Shown: positions 9,413-18,624, counted from the stretch's first letter. The stretch is 64,000 nt of DNA from Parafrankia sp. EUN1f (GCF_000177675.1 NZ_ADGX01000030.1:1-64000); one strand, 5' to 3'. Numbers and translations are program-made. The notes: generated by a model not told the origin, from the sequence alone.

Positions 9413-10297
9413 CAGCTGGGGTGGGCGCGGAAGCGGTAGCCGATGCCGCGGATGCTCTCGATCAACGGCGGCCGGGTCTCGCCGAGCACTCGTCCGGTCG
9501 ACCGGCCGGCGGACGGCCCTGCCGGCGACTCGGGGGCGCTCTGATCTCCCAGCCTGCGGCGCAGTCTGCGGACATGCACGGCCAGCGTGTTGGGGTCGGT
9601 GTCGGGCGATCCCCAGACCTCGGTGAGCAGCATCTCCCGGGTGACCACCCGGCCGGCGTGCCCGAGCAGCAGCCGCAGCAGCCGGAACTCCCGCGGCGGC
9701 ATGTGCACGGTGCGGCCGTGGACCGTCACCTCGTGCGCGTCGACGTCCAGCACGACCGGGCCGGAGCGCAGTACCTCGGAGCGCTCGATGGCCGACGGGA
9801 CGGCTCCGGTTCCCGGCCCGGTCGAGGCCGCTGCACCCGCCCCCGCCCCGCCCCGCCCCGCCGACGGTGCCGGTGCCGGTGCCGGCGGCCGCGATCGGTC
9901 CCGCGCCCAGGCCCGCCGGCCCGCCCACGGCACCGACCATGGCGAGAACCTCGTGGATCCGGAAGGGCTTGCCCAGACAGACCGTCGCCCCGGCCTCGAG
10001 GGCGGCCGCCGCCTGCTCACGCTCATCCGGGCCGACCGCGAACAGGATCGGCGTGGTGGTGCGGGCCTGCGCGGAGCGGACCGTCCGGACCACGGTCACT
10101 CCATCGACAACCGGAAGGTTCGCGGTGAGAAGCACCGCGGACGGTGCGAGGCGCCCGATTTCCACCAGCGCCAGCGCCCCGTCCGCGACGACGGCGACCT
10201 CGATCCCCTGGTCCCGCAGCGCGGGCAGCAGCTCGTCGTCCGCCTCGCTGTCCGCGATGAGCAGCAGCGGACGGCGGCCGAGATCGGGCTCCGCCAG
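9412..10297 (-). pseudogene. OmpR/PhoP-type response regulator split between two frames
   Basis: The receiver domain (IADSEADDELLP, then ALEAGATVCLGKPFRIHEV) reads in one minus-strand frame from about 10297. The winged-helix domain (VVLDVDAHEVTVHGR, FRLLRLLLGHAGRVVTREML, ending IRGIGYRFRAHPS) reads in another frame ending at 9412. The change of frame falls in a GC-rich linker holding the (CCCCG)4 tract at 9841-9860. One base fewer, or one five-base unit more, would join the frames. The conserved phospho-acceptor Asp is replaced (LLTANLPVVDG), although the Lys in GKPF remains. No in-frame ATG, GTG or TTG exists upstream of GTG 10165, which lies inside the domain. It is a decayed gene, a contingency locus or a sequence error. 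It lies directly downstream of pstB. Confidence 0.75.
9841..9860. repeat. (CCCCG)4 pentanucleotide tract in the response-regulator linker
   Basis: Four perfect CCCCG units at 9841-9860, followed within a few bases by three GGTGCC units. A change of one pentanucleotide unit shifts the frame by two. The tract lies exactly where the receiver and DNA-binding frames of the gene fail to join. Confidence 0.85.
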
Positions 10298-10368
10298 GAT
10301 CGGCGCGCCGGCCCCCAGGGAGCCGGCCGCCGCCTGTGCTTCCGCGGATCCGGGAACCCCGGAGGGCC

Positions 10369-11145
10369 TCAGCCGAACCGCCCGGAGATGTAGTCCTCGG
10401 TCCGCTTCTCCTTCGGATTGCTGAAGATCTGGGACGTGGTCGAGTACTCCACGAGCCGCCCCGGATCCCCCGTCTTCTCCAGGGAGAAGAACGCGGTCGT
10501 CTCGCTCACCCGGGACGCCTGCTGCATGTTGTGGGTGACGATGACGATGGTGTAGCTGGACCGAAGCTTCTGGATGAGGTCCTCGATCGCCAGCGTGGAG
10601 ATCGGGTCAAGCGCCGAGCAGGGCTCGTCCATCAGCAGCACCTGCGGTTCGACCGCGATGGCACGGGCGATGCACAGCCGCTGCTGCTGGCCGCCGGACA
10701 GGCCCGCGCCGGGCCGGTTGAGGCGGTCCTTGACCTCGTCCCACAGGTTCGCGCCCTTCAGCGACTCCTCGACCCGCTCGTCGAGCAGCGACTTCTTGCG
10801 CACGCCGTTGAGCTTCAGGCCCGCGATGACGTTCTCGTAGATCGACATCGTCGGGAACGGGTTGGGGCGCTGGAAAACCATTCCGACGTTGCGGCGCACG
10901 TTGACCGGGTCGACGCCGGGACCGTATAGGTCCTCGCCGTCCAGGAGCACCTTGCCCTCCACCCGGGCTCCGGGAAGGACCTCGTGCATACGGTTCAGCG
11001 TCCGCAGCACGGTCGACTTCCCGCACCCGGACGGCCCGATGAAGGCCGTGACGCTCTTCGGTTCGATCGTCAGGTTCACATCGGCTACGGCCTTGAACTT
11101 CCCGTAGTAGGCGGTCAGGCCCGAGATCTCGATACGGGTGGCCAT
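10369..11145 (-). CDS. pstB: Phosphate ABC transporter ATP-binding protein PstB
   Basis: 258 residues, standard for PstB. Walker [10 protein letters not shown], signature [16 protein letters not shown], Walker [14 protein letters not shown] and the His of [13 protein letters not shown] are all intact. It powers the high-affinity phosphate importer PstSCAB at the inner face of the membrane. It is the last gene of the pst set and is separated from pstA by 131 bases. The split response regulator follows downstream. Confidence 0.96.
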   Translation of the reverse strand: MATRIEISGLTAYYGKFKAVADVNLTIEPKSVTAFIGPSGCGKSTVLRTLNRMHEVLPGARVEGKVLLDGEDLYGPGVDPVNVRRNVGMVFQRPNPFPTMSIYENVIAGLKLNGVRKKSLLDERVEESLKGANLWDEVKDRLNRPGAGLSGGQQQRLCIARAIAVEPQVLLMDEPCSALDPISTLAIEDLIQKLRSSYTIVIVTHNMQQASRVSETTAFFSLEKTGDPGRLVEYSTTSQIFSNPKEKRTEDYISGRFG

Positions 11146-11276
11146 TGCTACCTCGACTCAGCTGGTTGTGCGGTCGGTCGGTTCGTTGCTTTCGGTGGAT
11201 TCGGCGGTGCTCCGGATACCGGCAGAGCCCGGGCTGATTCCGGGCTCCCCGGGCGGGTGACGGCGCTCATCAGGGG

Positions 11277-12338
11277 CTACTTGACCTTCGCACGGCTCGC
11301 CACGAACCGAGCGATCAGATTGAGCAGCATGATGATGATGATCAGGGTGAGTGCCGCGGCCCAGGCCCGGTCGATGGCGACCTGCTGGGGCTGCCCTGCC
11401 TGCGAGTAGATGTACAGCGGAAGGGCCGACTGCTCACCGTCGAACGGGTTCATGTTGATCGAGTTGTCACCGAACACCGTGAGGAGCAGCGGAGCCGTCT
11501 CACCGGCGACACGAGCGACCGCCAGCATCACACCGGTCACGATTCCGGGCAGCGCGGTCGGAACCACGATCTTGAGAATCGTCCGCCAGCGGGCCACACC
11601 GAGCGCGTAGCTGGCCTCCCGCAGTTCGTCCGGCACGAGTTTCAGCATTTCCTCGGCCGAGCGCACGACCACCGGAACCATCAGGATCGTGAGGGCGAGC
11701 GAGCCGGCGAAACCGGTGAACGGCTGGCCGAGCGCCAGAATCCAGAAACCGAGGACGAACAGACCGGCGATGATCGACGGGAGACCCGTCAGCACGTCGA
11801 CGAAGAAGCTGATCACCCGGCTGATCCGGCCCGTGCCGTACTCGACGAGGTAGACGGCGACGAGCAGGCCGAAGGGCACCGCCATGAGGCTGGCGAGCCC
11901 GACCTGCTCCAGCGTCCCGATGATCGCGTGGTAGATACCGCCGCCGGCGTCCCGCGCACCGATGCCGCGCATCGAGTGCGTCAGGAAGTCCATGTCGAGG
12001 CGCTTGGCACCGCGCTCGATGACGGCCACCAGCACCGCGACCAGCGGGATGAGGGCGAGCAGGAAGGACCCGTAGACCAGCGTCGTGACCAGGCGGTCCC
12101 GCGCGCGCCGGGCACCCTCCACCAGGACGGAGGCGACGGTCTGGCCGATCGAGAACAGCAGCAGCACGATCAGGACGAACTGGATCCGGCTGTGAATGGA
12201 CGTCACCAGGTAGAGCAGCGCCGTGAGGGCCACCGCGCCGACCGCGATGGCGCCCAGGACGGGCGTCCGAAGCGTCTGCCCACGCAGGTTCAGCGACTGG
12301 TGCCCGGCCGGGGCGGCCGGCATGGTCGTGGCCGTCAT
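11277..12338 (-). CDS. pstA: Phosphate ABC transporter permease PstA
   Basis: 353 residues with about six membrane segments and the binding-protein-dependent transport loop (EEMLKLVPDELREASYALG) that contacts PstB. With PstC it forms the membrane channel of the phosphate importer. Its ATG overlaps the pstC stop codon by four bases (ATGA), indicating translational coupling. The N-terminal region before the permease domain is longer than in E. coli and includes two extra hydrophobic stretches (residues about 30-75). Confidence 0.94.
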   Translation of the reverse strand: MTATTMPAAPAGHQSLNLRGQTLRTPVLGAIAVGAVALTALLYLVTSIHSRIQFVLIVLLLFSIGQTVASVLVEGARRARDRLVTTLVYGSFLLALIPLVAVLVAVIERGAKRLDMDFLTHSMRGIGARDAGGGIYHAIIGTLEQVGLASLMAVPFGLLVAVYLVEYGTGRISRVISFFVDVLTGLPSIIAGLFVLGFWILALGQPFTGFAGSLALTILMVPVVVRSAEEMLKLVPDELREASYALGVARWRTILKIVVPTALPGIVTGVMLAVARVAGETAPLLLTVFGDNSINMNPFDGEQSALPLYIYSQAGQPQQVAIDRAWAAALTLIIIIMLLNLIARFVASRAKVK

Positions 12339-13594
12339 GCCGCTCGGCCCGAGAACTCGCGACGCCGCGCGATGACGGCCCTAGCAATCATGTTGACCAC
12401 CATTGTGACGACGAACAGCACAAGACCGGACGCGATGAGCGCGCCGCGGCCGATGTCGTTGGCCTCGCCGAAGCCGTTCGCGACGTTCGCCGCGATCGTG
12501 TTGCCCGCCGGCTTCAGGATGTTCCAGGAGATGTTGAAGGTGGAGGGAAGAACCAGGGCGACCGCGATCGTCTCACCCATCGCGCGGCCCAGGCCCAGCA
12601 TGGAGGCGCTGATGACACCCGGCTTCCCGTAGGGGATGACCGCGGTCCGGATCATCTCCCAGCGGGTCGCGCCGAGTGCGAGCGCGGCCTCCCGGTGGGT
12701 GATGGGAACCTGCAGGAAGACCTCACGGGAAAGCGCCGCGATGATGGGAAGAACCATGATCGCGAGAACCACGCTCGCCAGGAAGACCGACCGGCCGACC
12801 GAGCCCTCGCCGACATCGAACAGCGGGATCCAGCCGAAGTAGTCGTTCAGCCACATCTGCGTCCCGTTGAAGTGCGGGGCGAGCACGAGCAGGCCCCAGA
12901 GGCCGTAGATGACGCTGGGCACCGCCGCGAGCAGATCCACGACGTAGCCGAGTGCGGAGGCCATCCTGCGGGGCGCGTAGATGGTGATGAACAGAGCGAT
13001 GCCGACCGCCACCGGAATCGCGATGGCGAGCGCGATGACCGCGGAGAGCAACGTGCCGAACAGAAGCGCCGCCACACCGAACACGGGCGGCGTGTCGTTC
13101 GCCCCCCACGTCTCGGTGGTGAAGAAGTTGCCCTCGTTGGCGCTCAGTGCGTCCCAGGCACGCAGCACCAGGAACAGCGCGATCAGCCCGATGAGAACCA
13201 GCAGGCCGATGCCCGCCGTCCTGGTCAGGTTCTTGAACAGGGTGTCGGCCAGGCCGATCTTCGGCTTGGCGCCAGGCTCCGGCGAGATCTCGCGGGGGGT
13301 GAGGTCCCCCTTTGTCTCGCTGACCGGCACGCTCTCGCGGACCGCCGCGCTCACGCTGGCTGCCGTTCTGTCGCTGGAAGCCGTGCTATCGCTGGCCGCG
13401 GCGGTCTCGCTGACCGCCTCGCTCTCGCTGACCGCCTCGCTGACCGCCTCGCCGGGTGTCACGTCGGTGGACACCTCGTCGGGCTTCTCAGCGGTCGGCT
13501 GCGCGGGAACGCTCGGCTCCGTCGCGGCCGGGGTGGTCTGAGAACCGGTCCCCCGTGTCCCGGCGTCTGCCGGGCTGTCCGGCTCCGTCGTCAT
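12335..13594 (-). CDS. pstC: Phosphate ABC transporter permease PstC with a long N-terminal extension
   Basis: 419 residues. The C-terminal 300 are a typical PstC permease with six membrane segments and the EAA-type loop (HREAALALGATRWEMIRTA). The first 110 residues are a hydrophilic extension rich in Ser, Ala, Glu and Val with repeated SEAVSE and ASDS-like units, absent from the family norm and presumably disordered on the cytoplasmic side. GGTAGGG lies just upstream of ATG 13594. It follows pstS across a strong hairpin and is coupled to pstA. Confidence 0.93.
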   Translation of the reverse strand: MTTEPDSPADAGTRGTGSQTTPAATEPSVPAQPTAEKPDEVSTDVTPGEAVSEAVSESEAVSETAAASDSTASSDRTAASVSAAVRESVPVSETKGDLTPREISPEPGAKPKIGLADTLFKNLTRTAGIGLLVLIGLIALFLVLRAWDALSANEGNFFTTETWGANDTPPVFGVAALLFGTLLSAVIALAIAIPVAVGIALFITIYAPRRMASALGYVVDLLAAVPSVIYGLWGLLVLAPHFNGTQMWLNDYFGWIPLFDVGEGSVGRSVFLASVVLAIMVLPIIAALSREVFLQVPITHREAALALGATRWEMIRTAVIPYGKPGVISASMLGLGRAMGETIAVALVLPSTFNISWNILKPAGNTIAANVANGFGEANDIGRGALIASGLVLFVVTMVVNMIARAVIARRREFSGRAA

Positions 13595-13712
13595 CCCTAC
13601 CTACCTCGACTCTTCCTCCCTCAGGGGTCGACGCACGAATCACGGCCCGGAAACGGTGATCGACAACCGATGACCAGTGACCGCGGACCCACGACGGCCC
13701 GGAGAACCACGG

Positions 13713-13750
13713 CTTCCGCGGCCGGGGCGTCAGGGCCCCGGCCGCGGAAG
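13713..13750 (-). terminator. Attenuating hairpin between pstS and pstC
   Basis: A 16-base perfect stem: CTTCCGCGGCCGGGGC at 13713-13728 with its complement at 13735-13750, and a six-base loop. It lies 36 bases downstream of the pstS stop and upstream of pstC. This fits partial termination or mRNA stabilisation giving more binding protein than permease, a usual pattern for ABC importers. Confidence 0.7.
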
Positions 13751-13785
13751 TGATGTGCTGTTAGAGCGTCACGCCGGGATGTTGA

Positions 13786-14901
13786 TCAGGCGATCTTCTC
13801 GATGACGGCGCGCACCTTCGTGGCGATGCTGTCCGGCAGCGGCGCGTAGCCGAGGTCCGCGGCGGCGCTCTGACCCTCCTCGGAGGCGGTGTAGGTCAGG
13901 AAGCTCTTCAGCAGCGGCGCGGCGGCGGCGTCGTTGCCGGCGGTGCACACGATCTCGTAGCTGGCGAGGTAGATCGGGTACGCACCCTTGGTGGCGGTGG
14001 CGTAGTCGAAGGTGAGCTTGAGGTCGTCACCGTCGGCGACCTTGGCGGTGCTGATACCGAGCGACGCGCCGTCGGTGCTCACCGCGACGAACTCGCCCGC
14101 CGCGTTGCCGACCTGGGCCGTGGACAGGCCCGCGTTCTCGGCGTAGGAGAGCTCGACGTAGCCGATCGCGTTGGCGGTGGACTTGACCGTGGAGGTCACG
14201 CCGTCACTGCCCTTGGCGCCCTGGCCGCCGGGGGCCTTCCAGTCGGAGCCGCCCTCGAAGTTCCAGTCGGCCTTGGCGGTGCCGAGGATGAACTTCGTGA
14301 AGTTGTCGGTCGTGCCGGAGCTGTCCGAGCGGTGCACCGACTGGATCGCGGCGTCGGGCAGGGTCGCGCCGCTGTTGTCGGCGGCGATCGCCGGGTCGTT
14401 CCACTTGGTGATCGCGCCGGAGAAGATCTTGGCGACCGTGGCCGGCTTCAGCTTCAGGTCCTTGACGCCGTCAAGGTTGTAGATCAGCGCGATCGGGCCG
14501 ACGACCATCGGGATGTCGGCCGCGACACCGCCGGTGCAGCGCTCGTCCGCCTTGGTCTTCTGGTCATCCTTCAGCGCGGAGTCGGAACCCGCGAAGGTGA
14601 CCTGCTTGTCGATGAAGTTCTGGCGACCCTGGCCCGAGCTGGAGGACTGGTAGTTGATGGTGGCGCCACTGCACTCGTCCTGGTACGCCTTGACCCATTC
14701 GTCCATCGCGTTCTTCTGCGCGGACGAGCCGCCGCCGGTGATCGAACCGGTGGCACAGTCGATCGCGCTCTTGGTGGCCGACGAGGACGGCGCAGTGCCC
14801 CCCGCCTCCGGCTCGCTGTTGTCGTCCGAGCCACACGCGGCGAGTGAGAGCAGTGCCGCGGCGGCAAGGCCCGCGACTACCTGACGCTTGCCTAGGTTCA
14901 C
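13786..14901 (-). CDS. pstS: Phosphate-binding lipoprotein PstS
   Basis: 371 residues from GTG 14901, which has AAGGA seven bases upstream; a longer frame to 15039 is unlikely. A lipoprotein signal ends at LAAC near residue 20. The mature protein shows PstS phosphate-binding signatures: ITGGGSSAQ, the FAGSDSALK segment, and VHRSDSSGTTDNF. It captures phosphate outside the membrane for PstCAB. It is the first gene of the pst operon, with a PHO-box-like repeat about 80-120 bases upstream. Confidence 0.95.
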   Translation of the reverse strand: MNLGKRQVVAGLAAAALLSLAACGSDDNSEPEAGGTAPSSSATKSAIDCATGSITGGGSSAQKNAMDEWVKAYQDECSGATINYQSSSSGQGRQNFIDKQVTFAGSDSALKDDQKTKADERCTGGVAADIPMVVGPIALIYNLDGVKDLKLKPATVAKIFSGAITKWNDPAIAADNSGATLPDAAIQSVHRSDSSGTTDNFTKFILGTAKADWNFEGGSDWKAPGGQGAKGSDGVTSTVKSTANAIGYVELSYAENAGLSTAQVGNAAGEFVAVSTDGASLGISTAKVADGDDLKLTFDYATATKGAYPIYLASYEIVCTAGNDAAAAPLLKSFLTYTASEEGQSAAADLGYAPLPDSIATKVRAVIEKIA

Positions 14902-14982
14902 GAGCAATCCTTCGTCTTCGCGCCTCGCGGCGCCGATCTGGTCCCGCCCCCCGTTCGGGGTGCCGGCGAGAATCGAAGCGAG

Positions 14983-15020
14983 GCCGGATGAACGAACGGT
15001 GAACGTCGGCGAACATGAAC
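14983..15020 (-). promoter_or_regulatory. PHO-box-like direct repeats upstream of pstS
   Basis: Read on the minus strand, GTTCACCGTTC is followed directly by GTTCATCCGGC, two 11-base direct repeat units fitting the Streptomyces PhoP consensus (GTTCA-YYY-R-SS). Two more GTTC half-units lie just upstream at 11- to 6-base intervals. The site is 82-119 bases before the pstS start, a suitable position for PhoP activation under phosphate limitation. The motif match is visible; regulation is inferred. Confidence 0.6.
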
Positions 15021-15039
15021 CGCACTCCAACCGGAACAC

Positions 15040-15822
15040 ATTCGGTGCACCGAACTGCCCGTCCCATCAGGTGTGCCGCCACCCGCACCGCAGGCACCAA
15101 AGGTAGTTGGGCGACGACTCGGTGCCACGATCGTCGACCCTCCAGCGCTTTGGCGACCCGTCCGGTCGGACTTCCCGACACTCACATCACGCACCAGCAA
15201 CACCGCGCAACAGCGCCAACCCGACAGTGGGACCCGCCGCCGGCACACACTGGACGTCCTTCCTGTGATGGAAATCACTTTCAATGCGACCCCGCCGACG
15301 AGCCCAGGTCATCCAGGCGCACACCGAATTCACTACTGCGAGCGCCGAGCTCGTGGGCCGCGGCCACCTCCCGTTCACGAGACCACGGCCAGACACGATC
15401 CGCTGCACACTGCCCACAACCCGTAGCGAACGGATCAATCGGACGTCTGATCACGCAGGTGAACGGGACCTTCGCCCTGCGTCACCAGACGTCCGGCTCT
15501 GACCACAGATAGGCCCTTGCCTTCCTCGCCGAGCCATCGTTTGCTACAAAGCAAGAGATCGGTAGCTGACAGCATTGGGTCGCGCCCGAAGAGTCATCGG
15601 GTCGCATCCACTGAGTCGGGGAGGTGTTTTCAGGTGCGCCCGGAAACACGCCAAGTGGTCAACGACCCAGCGCGACCCGACGCTGCACGGCGCAGCACAG
15701 CAGCGCAGCACGGCCACGACACAGGGCATCCCCCGCGGAACCCCCAGCCCCGCTGGTGAGACCCCACGCGTGCCGCACCGCCGAAATCGGTGACCGCCAG
15801 CCACAGGAAGGCAGCCCGCACG
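15040..15822. other. Long non-coding region between pstS and the proS side
   Basis: About 780 bases without a convincing gene. Short frames exist on both strands but have no ribosome site and poor codon bias. One notable site is the 15-base imperfect palindrome TGGAAATCACTTTCA at 15269-15283, which resembles a Zur box although no zinc-related gene is adjacent. A small hairpin (TTGCT/AGCAA) lies near 15542. Nothing else was recognised. Confidence 0.5.
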
Positions 15823-16101
15823 ATGAACACCGTCGACACCGGCGAGCTCATGCCGGAACCCAGACCCGTATCCGGTGGCCCGCCGCCGTCGCTGGCGGAG
15901 GTCGTCACGGTGCGGTCCGGATTAAACGTCGAGCACGAACTGATCCTCGCCCCCGGCGCGACGGCGGCCGACCTGACCAGCGCGATGATCCTGGTCCCGC
16001 CGACCGCGTCACTCGTCAGTCACCACGGCGACGTGGATCTCTCGCTCGTCTTCCGGGAGCCGCGGCACCCGGGCCACGGGGAGACAGCCGCCGCACGCTG
16101 A
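15823..16101 (+). CDS. Small protein of unknown function
   Basis: 92 residues from ATG 15823, with GAAGG about 12 bases upstream. The sequence is acidic in the N-terminal half and contains SAMILVPPTASLVSHHGDVD near residue 55-75. No membrane segment, signal peptide or known motif is visible. It lies 133 bases before proS on the same strand and may share its transcript. Codon third positions are GC-rich, as expected of a real gene here. I do not recognise a family. Confidence 0.5.
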   Translation: MNTVDTGELMPEPRPVSGGPPPSLAEVVTVRSGLNVEHELILAPGATAADLTSAMILVPPTASLVSHHGDVDLSLVFREPRHPGHGETAAAR

Positions 16102-16234
16102 CCGTCGACCACCGATTCCCTTGATCGACTGATCGACTGATCGACCGTCCGCCCGGACCTCGACTGTCCGCCCGGACCGGCCCGTCCACGGGGGGCGGGC
16201 CGCGTCCGTCGTTCCGCCGGGACGACGCAATATC

Positions 16235-17650
16235 GTGGACGACGTGGCTGTTATCACCCCCCGTTCCACCGACTTCCCACGCTGGTACCAGGACGTGCTC
16301 GACAAGGCCGAGCTCGCCGACAACGGTCCGGTCCGCGGCACCATGGTCATCCGGCCGTACGGCTACGCGCTGTGGGAACGGATGCAGGCCGATATCGATG
16401 CCCGGATCAAGGCCGCGGGCGCGGTGAACGCCTACTTCCCCCTGTTCATCCCGGAGAGCTACCTGCGCCGGGAGGCCGAGCACGTCGAGGGGTTCAGCCC
16501 GGAGCTTGCCGTCGTCACCCACGGCGGCGGCAAGGAACTGGCCGAGCCGGTCGTCGTCCGCCCGACGAGCGAGACGGTCATCGGCGAGTACATGGCCAAG
16601 TGGACGCAGAGCTACCGCGATCTCCCGCTGCTGCTGAACCAGTGGGCGAACGTCGTCCGGTGGGAGCTGCGCCCGCGGCTGTTCCTGCGCACCAGCGAGT
16701 TCCTCTGGCAGGAGGGCCACACCGCGCACGCGGACGAGGCCGACGCGGCCGCCTACGCCCGCCGGATCGCCCTCGACGTGTACCGCGACTTCATGGTCTC
16801 GAAGCTCGCGCTGCCGGTGTTCGTCGGCGCCAAGACCCGCAAGGAGCGCTTCGCGGGCGCCACGAACACGATGACCTGCGAAGGGATGATGGGCGACGGC
16901 AAGGCGCTGCAGATGGCCACGAGCCACGAGCTCGGCCAGAACTTCGCCCGCGCCTTCGACATCGACTTCCTCGGCGCCGATGGCGGCCGCCACCTGGCCT
17001 GGACGACGTCCTGGGGCAGCTCGACCCGGATGATCGGCGGGCTGATCATGGCTCACGGCGACGACAACGGGCTGCGGATCCCGCCCGCGCTGGCGCCGAC
17101 CCAGGTGATCGTGCTGCCGGTTCGTGACGACGAGGCCGTGGTCGCGAAGGCCCGTGAGATCACCGACGCGCTCACCGCGGCCGGTGTGCGGGTCAGCCTG
17201 GATGCCCGGCCGGGGCTGTCGTTCGGCCGCCGGGTCACCGACGCCGAGCTCAAGGGCATCCCCGTCCGGGTCGAGATCGGCCCGCGCGACCTCGCCGCCG
17301 GCAACGTGACGGTGGCCCGCCGGGACACCGGGGAGAAGCACCCCGTGCCGCTCACCGACGTCGCCGCCCGGGTGCCGGCGCTGCTCGACGATGTACAGGC
17401 AACCATCTACGCGCAGGCCCTGGAGCTTCGGGAGGCCCGCACCGCGGACGTCACCTCGCTCGCCGAGGCGGTCGAGGCGGCCGGGACCGGCTTCGCGCGG
17501 CTGCCCTGGCGGCTGGTCGGTGAGGACGGTGAGGCACGGCTGGCCGAGGAGTCCGTGACCGTCCGGTGTCTGCAGACCCCCGACGGCGAGCTGCCGTCCG
17601 CGGACACGGACGACGCCGATCTCGTCTGCCTCGTCGCCCGCGCCTACTGA
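16235..17650 (+). CDS. proS: Prolyl-tRNA synthetase, short archaeal/eukaryotic-like type
   Basis: 471 residues, lacking the editing insertion found in the longer bacterial ProRS. Class II motifs are visible: motif 1 around the GTMVIRPYGYALWERM region, the VVVRPTSETVIGEYM proline/ATP pocket, motif 2 in LRPRLFLRTSEFLWQEGHTAH, and the anticodon-binding domain in the last 150 residues. It charges tRNA-Pro with proline. The start is GTG 16235, with GTG 16244 also possible. It stands alone, with a non-coding repeat region downstream. Confidence 0.95.
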   Translation: MDDVAVITPRSTDFPRWYQDVLDKAELADNGPVRGTMVIRPYGYALWERMQADIDARIKAAGAVNAYFPLFIPESYLRREAEHVEGFSPELAVVTHGGGKELAEPVVVRPTSETVIGEYMAKWTQSYRDLPLLLNQWANVVRWELRPRLFLRTSEFLWQEGHTAHADEADAAAYARRIALDVYRDFMVSKLALPVFVGAKTRKERFAGATNTMTCEGMMGDGKALQMATSHELGQNFARAFDIDFLGADGGRHLAWTTSWGSSTRMIGGLIMAHGDDNGLRIPPALAPTQVIVLPVRDDEAVVAKAREITDALTAAGVRVSLDARPGLSFGRRVTDAELKGIPVRVEIGPRDLAAGNVTVARRDTGEKHPVPLTDVAARVPALLDDVQATIYAQALELREARTADVTSLAEAVEAAGTGFARLPWRLVGEDGEARLAEESVTVRCLQTPDGELPSADTDDADLVCLVARAY

Positions 17651-18624
17651 CCGGCACCGGGGACCGCGCCGGCCGGGACCGCTCACGTGGCGGAACCGGC
17701 CGGACCCCGTCCGCCCCGGTCGAAGCCACCACCCGAAGGCCTGAGGGTCTTGGTCGTTCCGGCGCCCAAGACCCTCGGACCTTGCTTGGGAGCAACTCCT
17801 GTCGCGGCGGAAGTTCGAAGCCACGGCTCGAAGCGTTGAGGAGTTTGGTCGTTCCGGCGACCAAACCTCTCAAGCCTTGCGCAGAAGCAACTCCAGCCGC
17901 GGCAGCCGCGGCGATGTGCGCCGGTCATTACAATCGGCGCGATATCTTCCGCGGGACCTGATCGCTTGCGGCACGCCCCCACATGCGATACGGGAATATT
18001 TTCCCGAAAAGTTGACGTACGACTCAGCCGCCCGGATGTCGTCGGCGTATTCCACCGGATCCACCTAACACCGGGACCCGCCAGCCAAATTCCCGCGGAC
18101 GTCAGGGTGATTTCCCCGGCGGCGGTCCCCCGGCGCCGCCGCGGTCACCGCCGGGCCAGCGGGCCTGACGGTCACCGCCGGGCCAGCGGACCTGGCGGAA
18201 CGCTCATGGAGTGCAGGCCGTGGAGGGCGGCTCACCGCTCTTCGGGCACTCTCCAGGCGGGACCTGACGATGCCCCGCCGAAGATCCGCCGACTGATCAA
18301 TTCCGGCCCGGCTGCCCGGCCCGCCCCGGCCCGGCCAATCAGTTGACTCCGAATTCGGCGCAAGTAGGATTAAGACACGAATGCGACGAGAGCGGTCAGG
18401 ACGCAAACGGGTCAAGCACGGTTTTCCCGTGCCGTGATCCCGATCAGTCCACCCCTGGGCCCGCGTTCGCGAAAAGAGGTCGGGGTGCGGATCTTCAGGC
18501 GCGATGCGGCGAACACCGCGGGTGTTCGCCGAGGTCGCCGCGCGCACCTCGCGGACCATCACGGACCTCACCCTGGCTCCAGGCGAGCCAGTAGTGATCA
18601 CTGACATCAACGAGGAGCGCGGCT
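17651..18624. other. Long non-coding region with several repeats
   Basis: No gene is supported in this 970-base gap. It holds a tandem pair of 95-base hairpin units (17720-17909), a small perfect hairpin CGGGAA-TATT-TTCCCG at 17991-18006 followed by a possible -35 TTGACG at 18012, and a 27-base direct repeat (18143-18169 and 18170-18196). The promoter of the aldehyde dehydrogenase gene is expected near the right end, where a ribosome site GAGGAG precedes GTG 18625. Confidence 0.55.
17720..17909. repeat. Two tandem 95-bp hairpin units, family members 4 and 5
   Basis: Unit A (17720-17814) and unit B (17815-17909) share the framework TCGAAGCCAC, a central hairpin with loop TCGTTCCGGCG, then CCTTGC and AGCAACTCC. 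The stems differ but remain paired: GAGGGTCTTGG/CCAAGACCCTC at 17743-17776 in A, and GTTTGGTCG/CGACCAAAC plus TTGAGG/CTCTCAA at 17836-17873 in B. Paired substitutions point to selection on the folded structure. A relative in inverse orientation lies near 49494. Confidence 0.8.

Noticed and set aside
16016-17824. 602-codon minus-strand frame opposite proS
   Set aside because: Antisense shadow of an unmistakable synthetase gene; low-complexity composition and no ribosome site.
18065-18610. Minus-strand 181-codon frame before the aldehyde dehydrogenase
   Set aside because: No ribosome site, irregular composition, and it overlaps a 27-base direct repeat; treated as non-coding.
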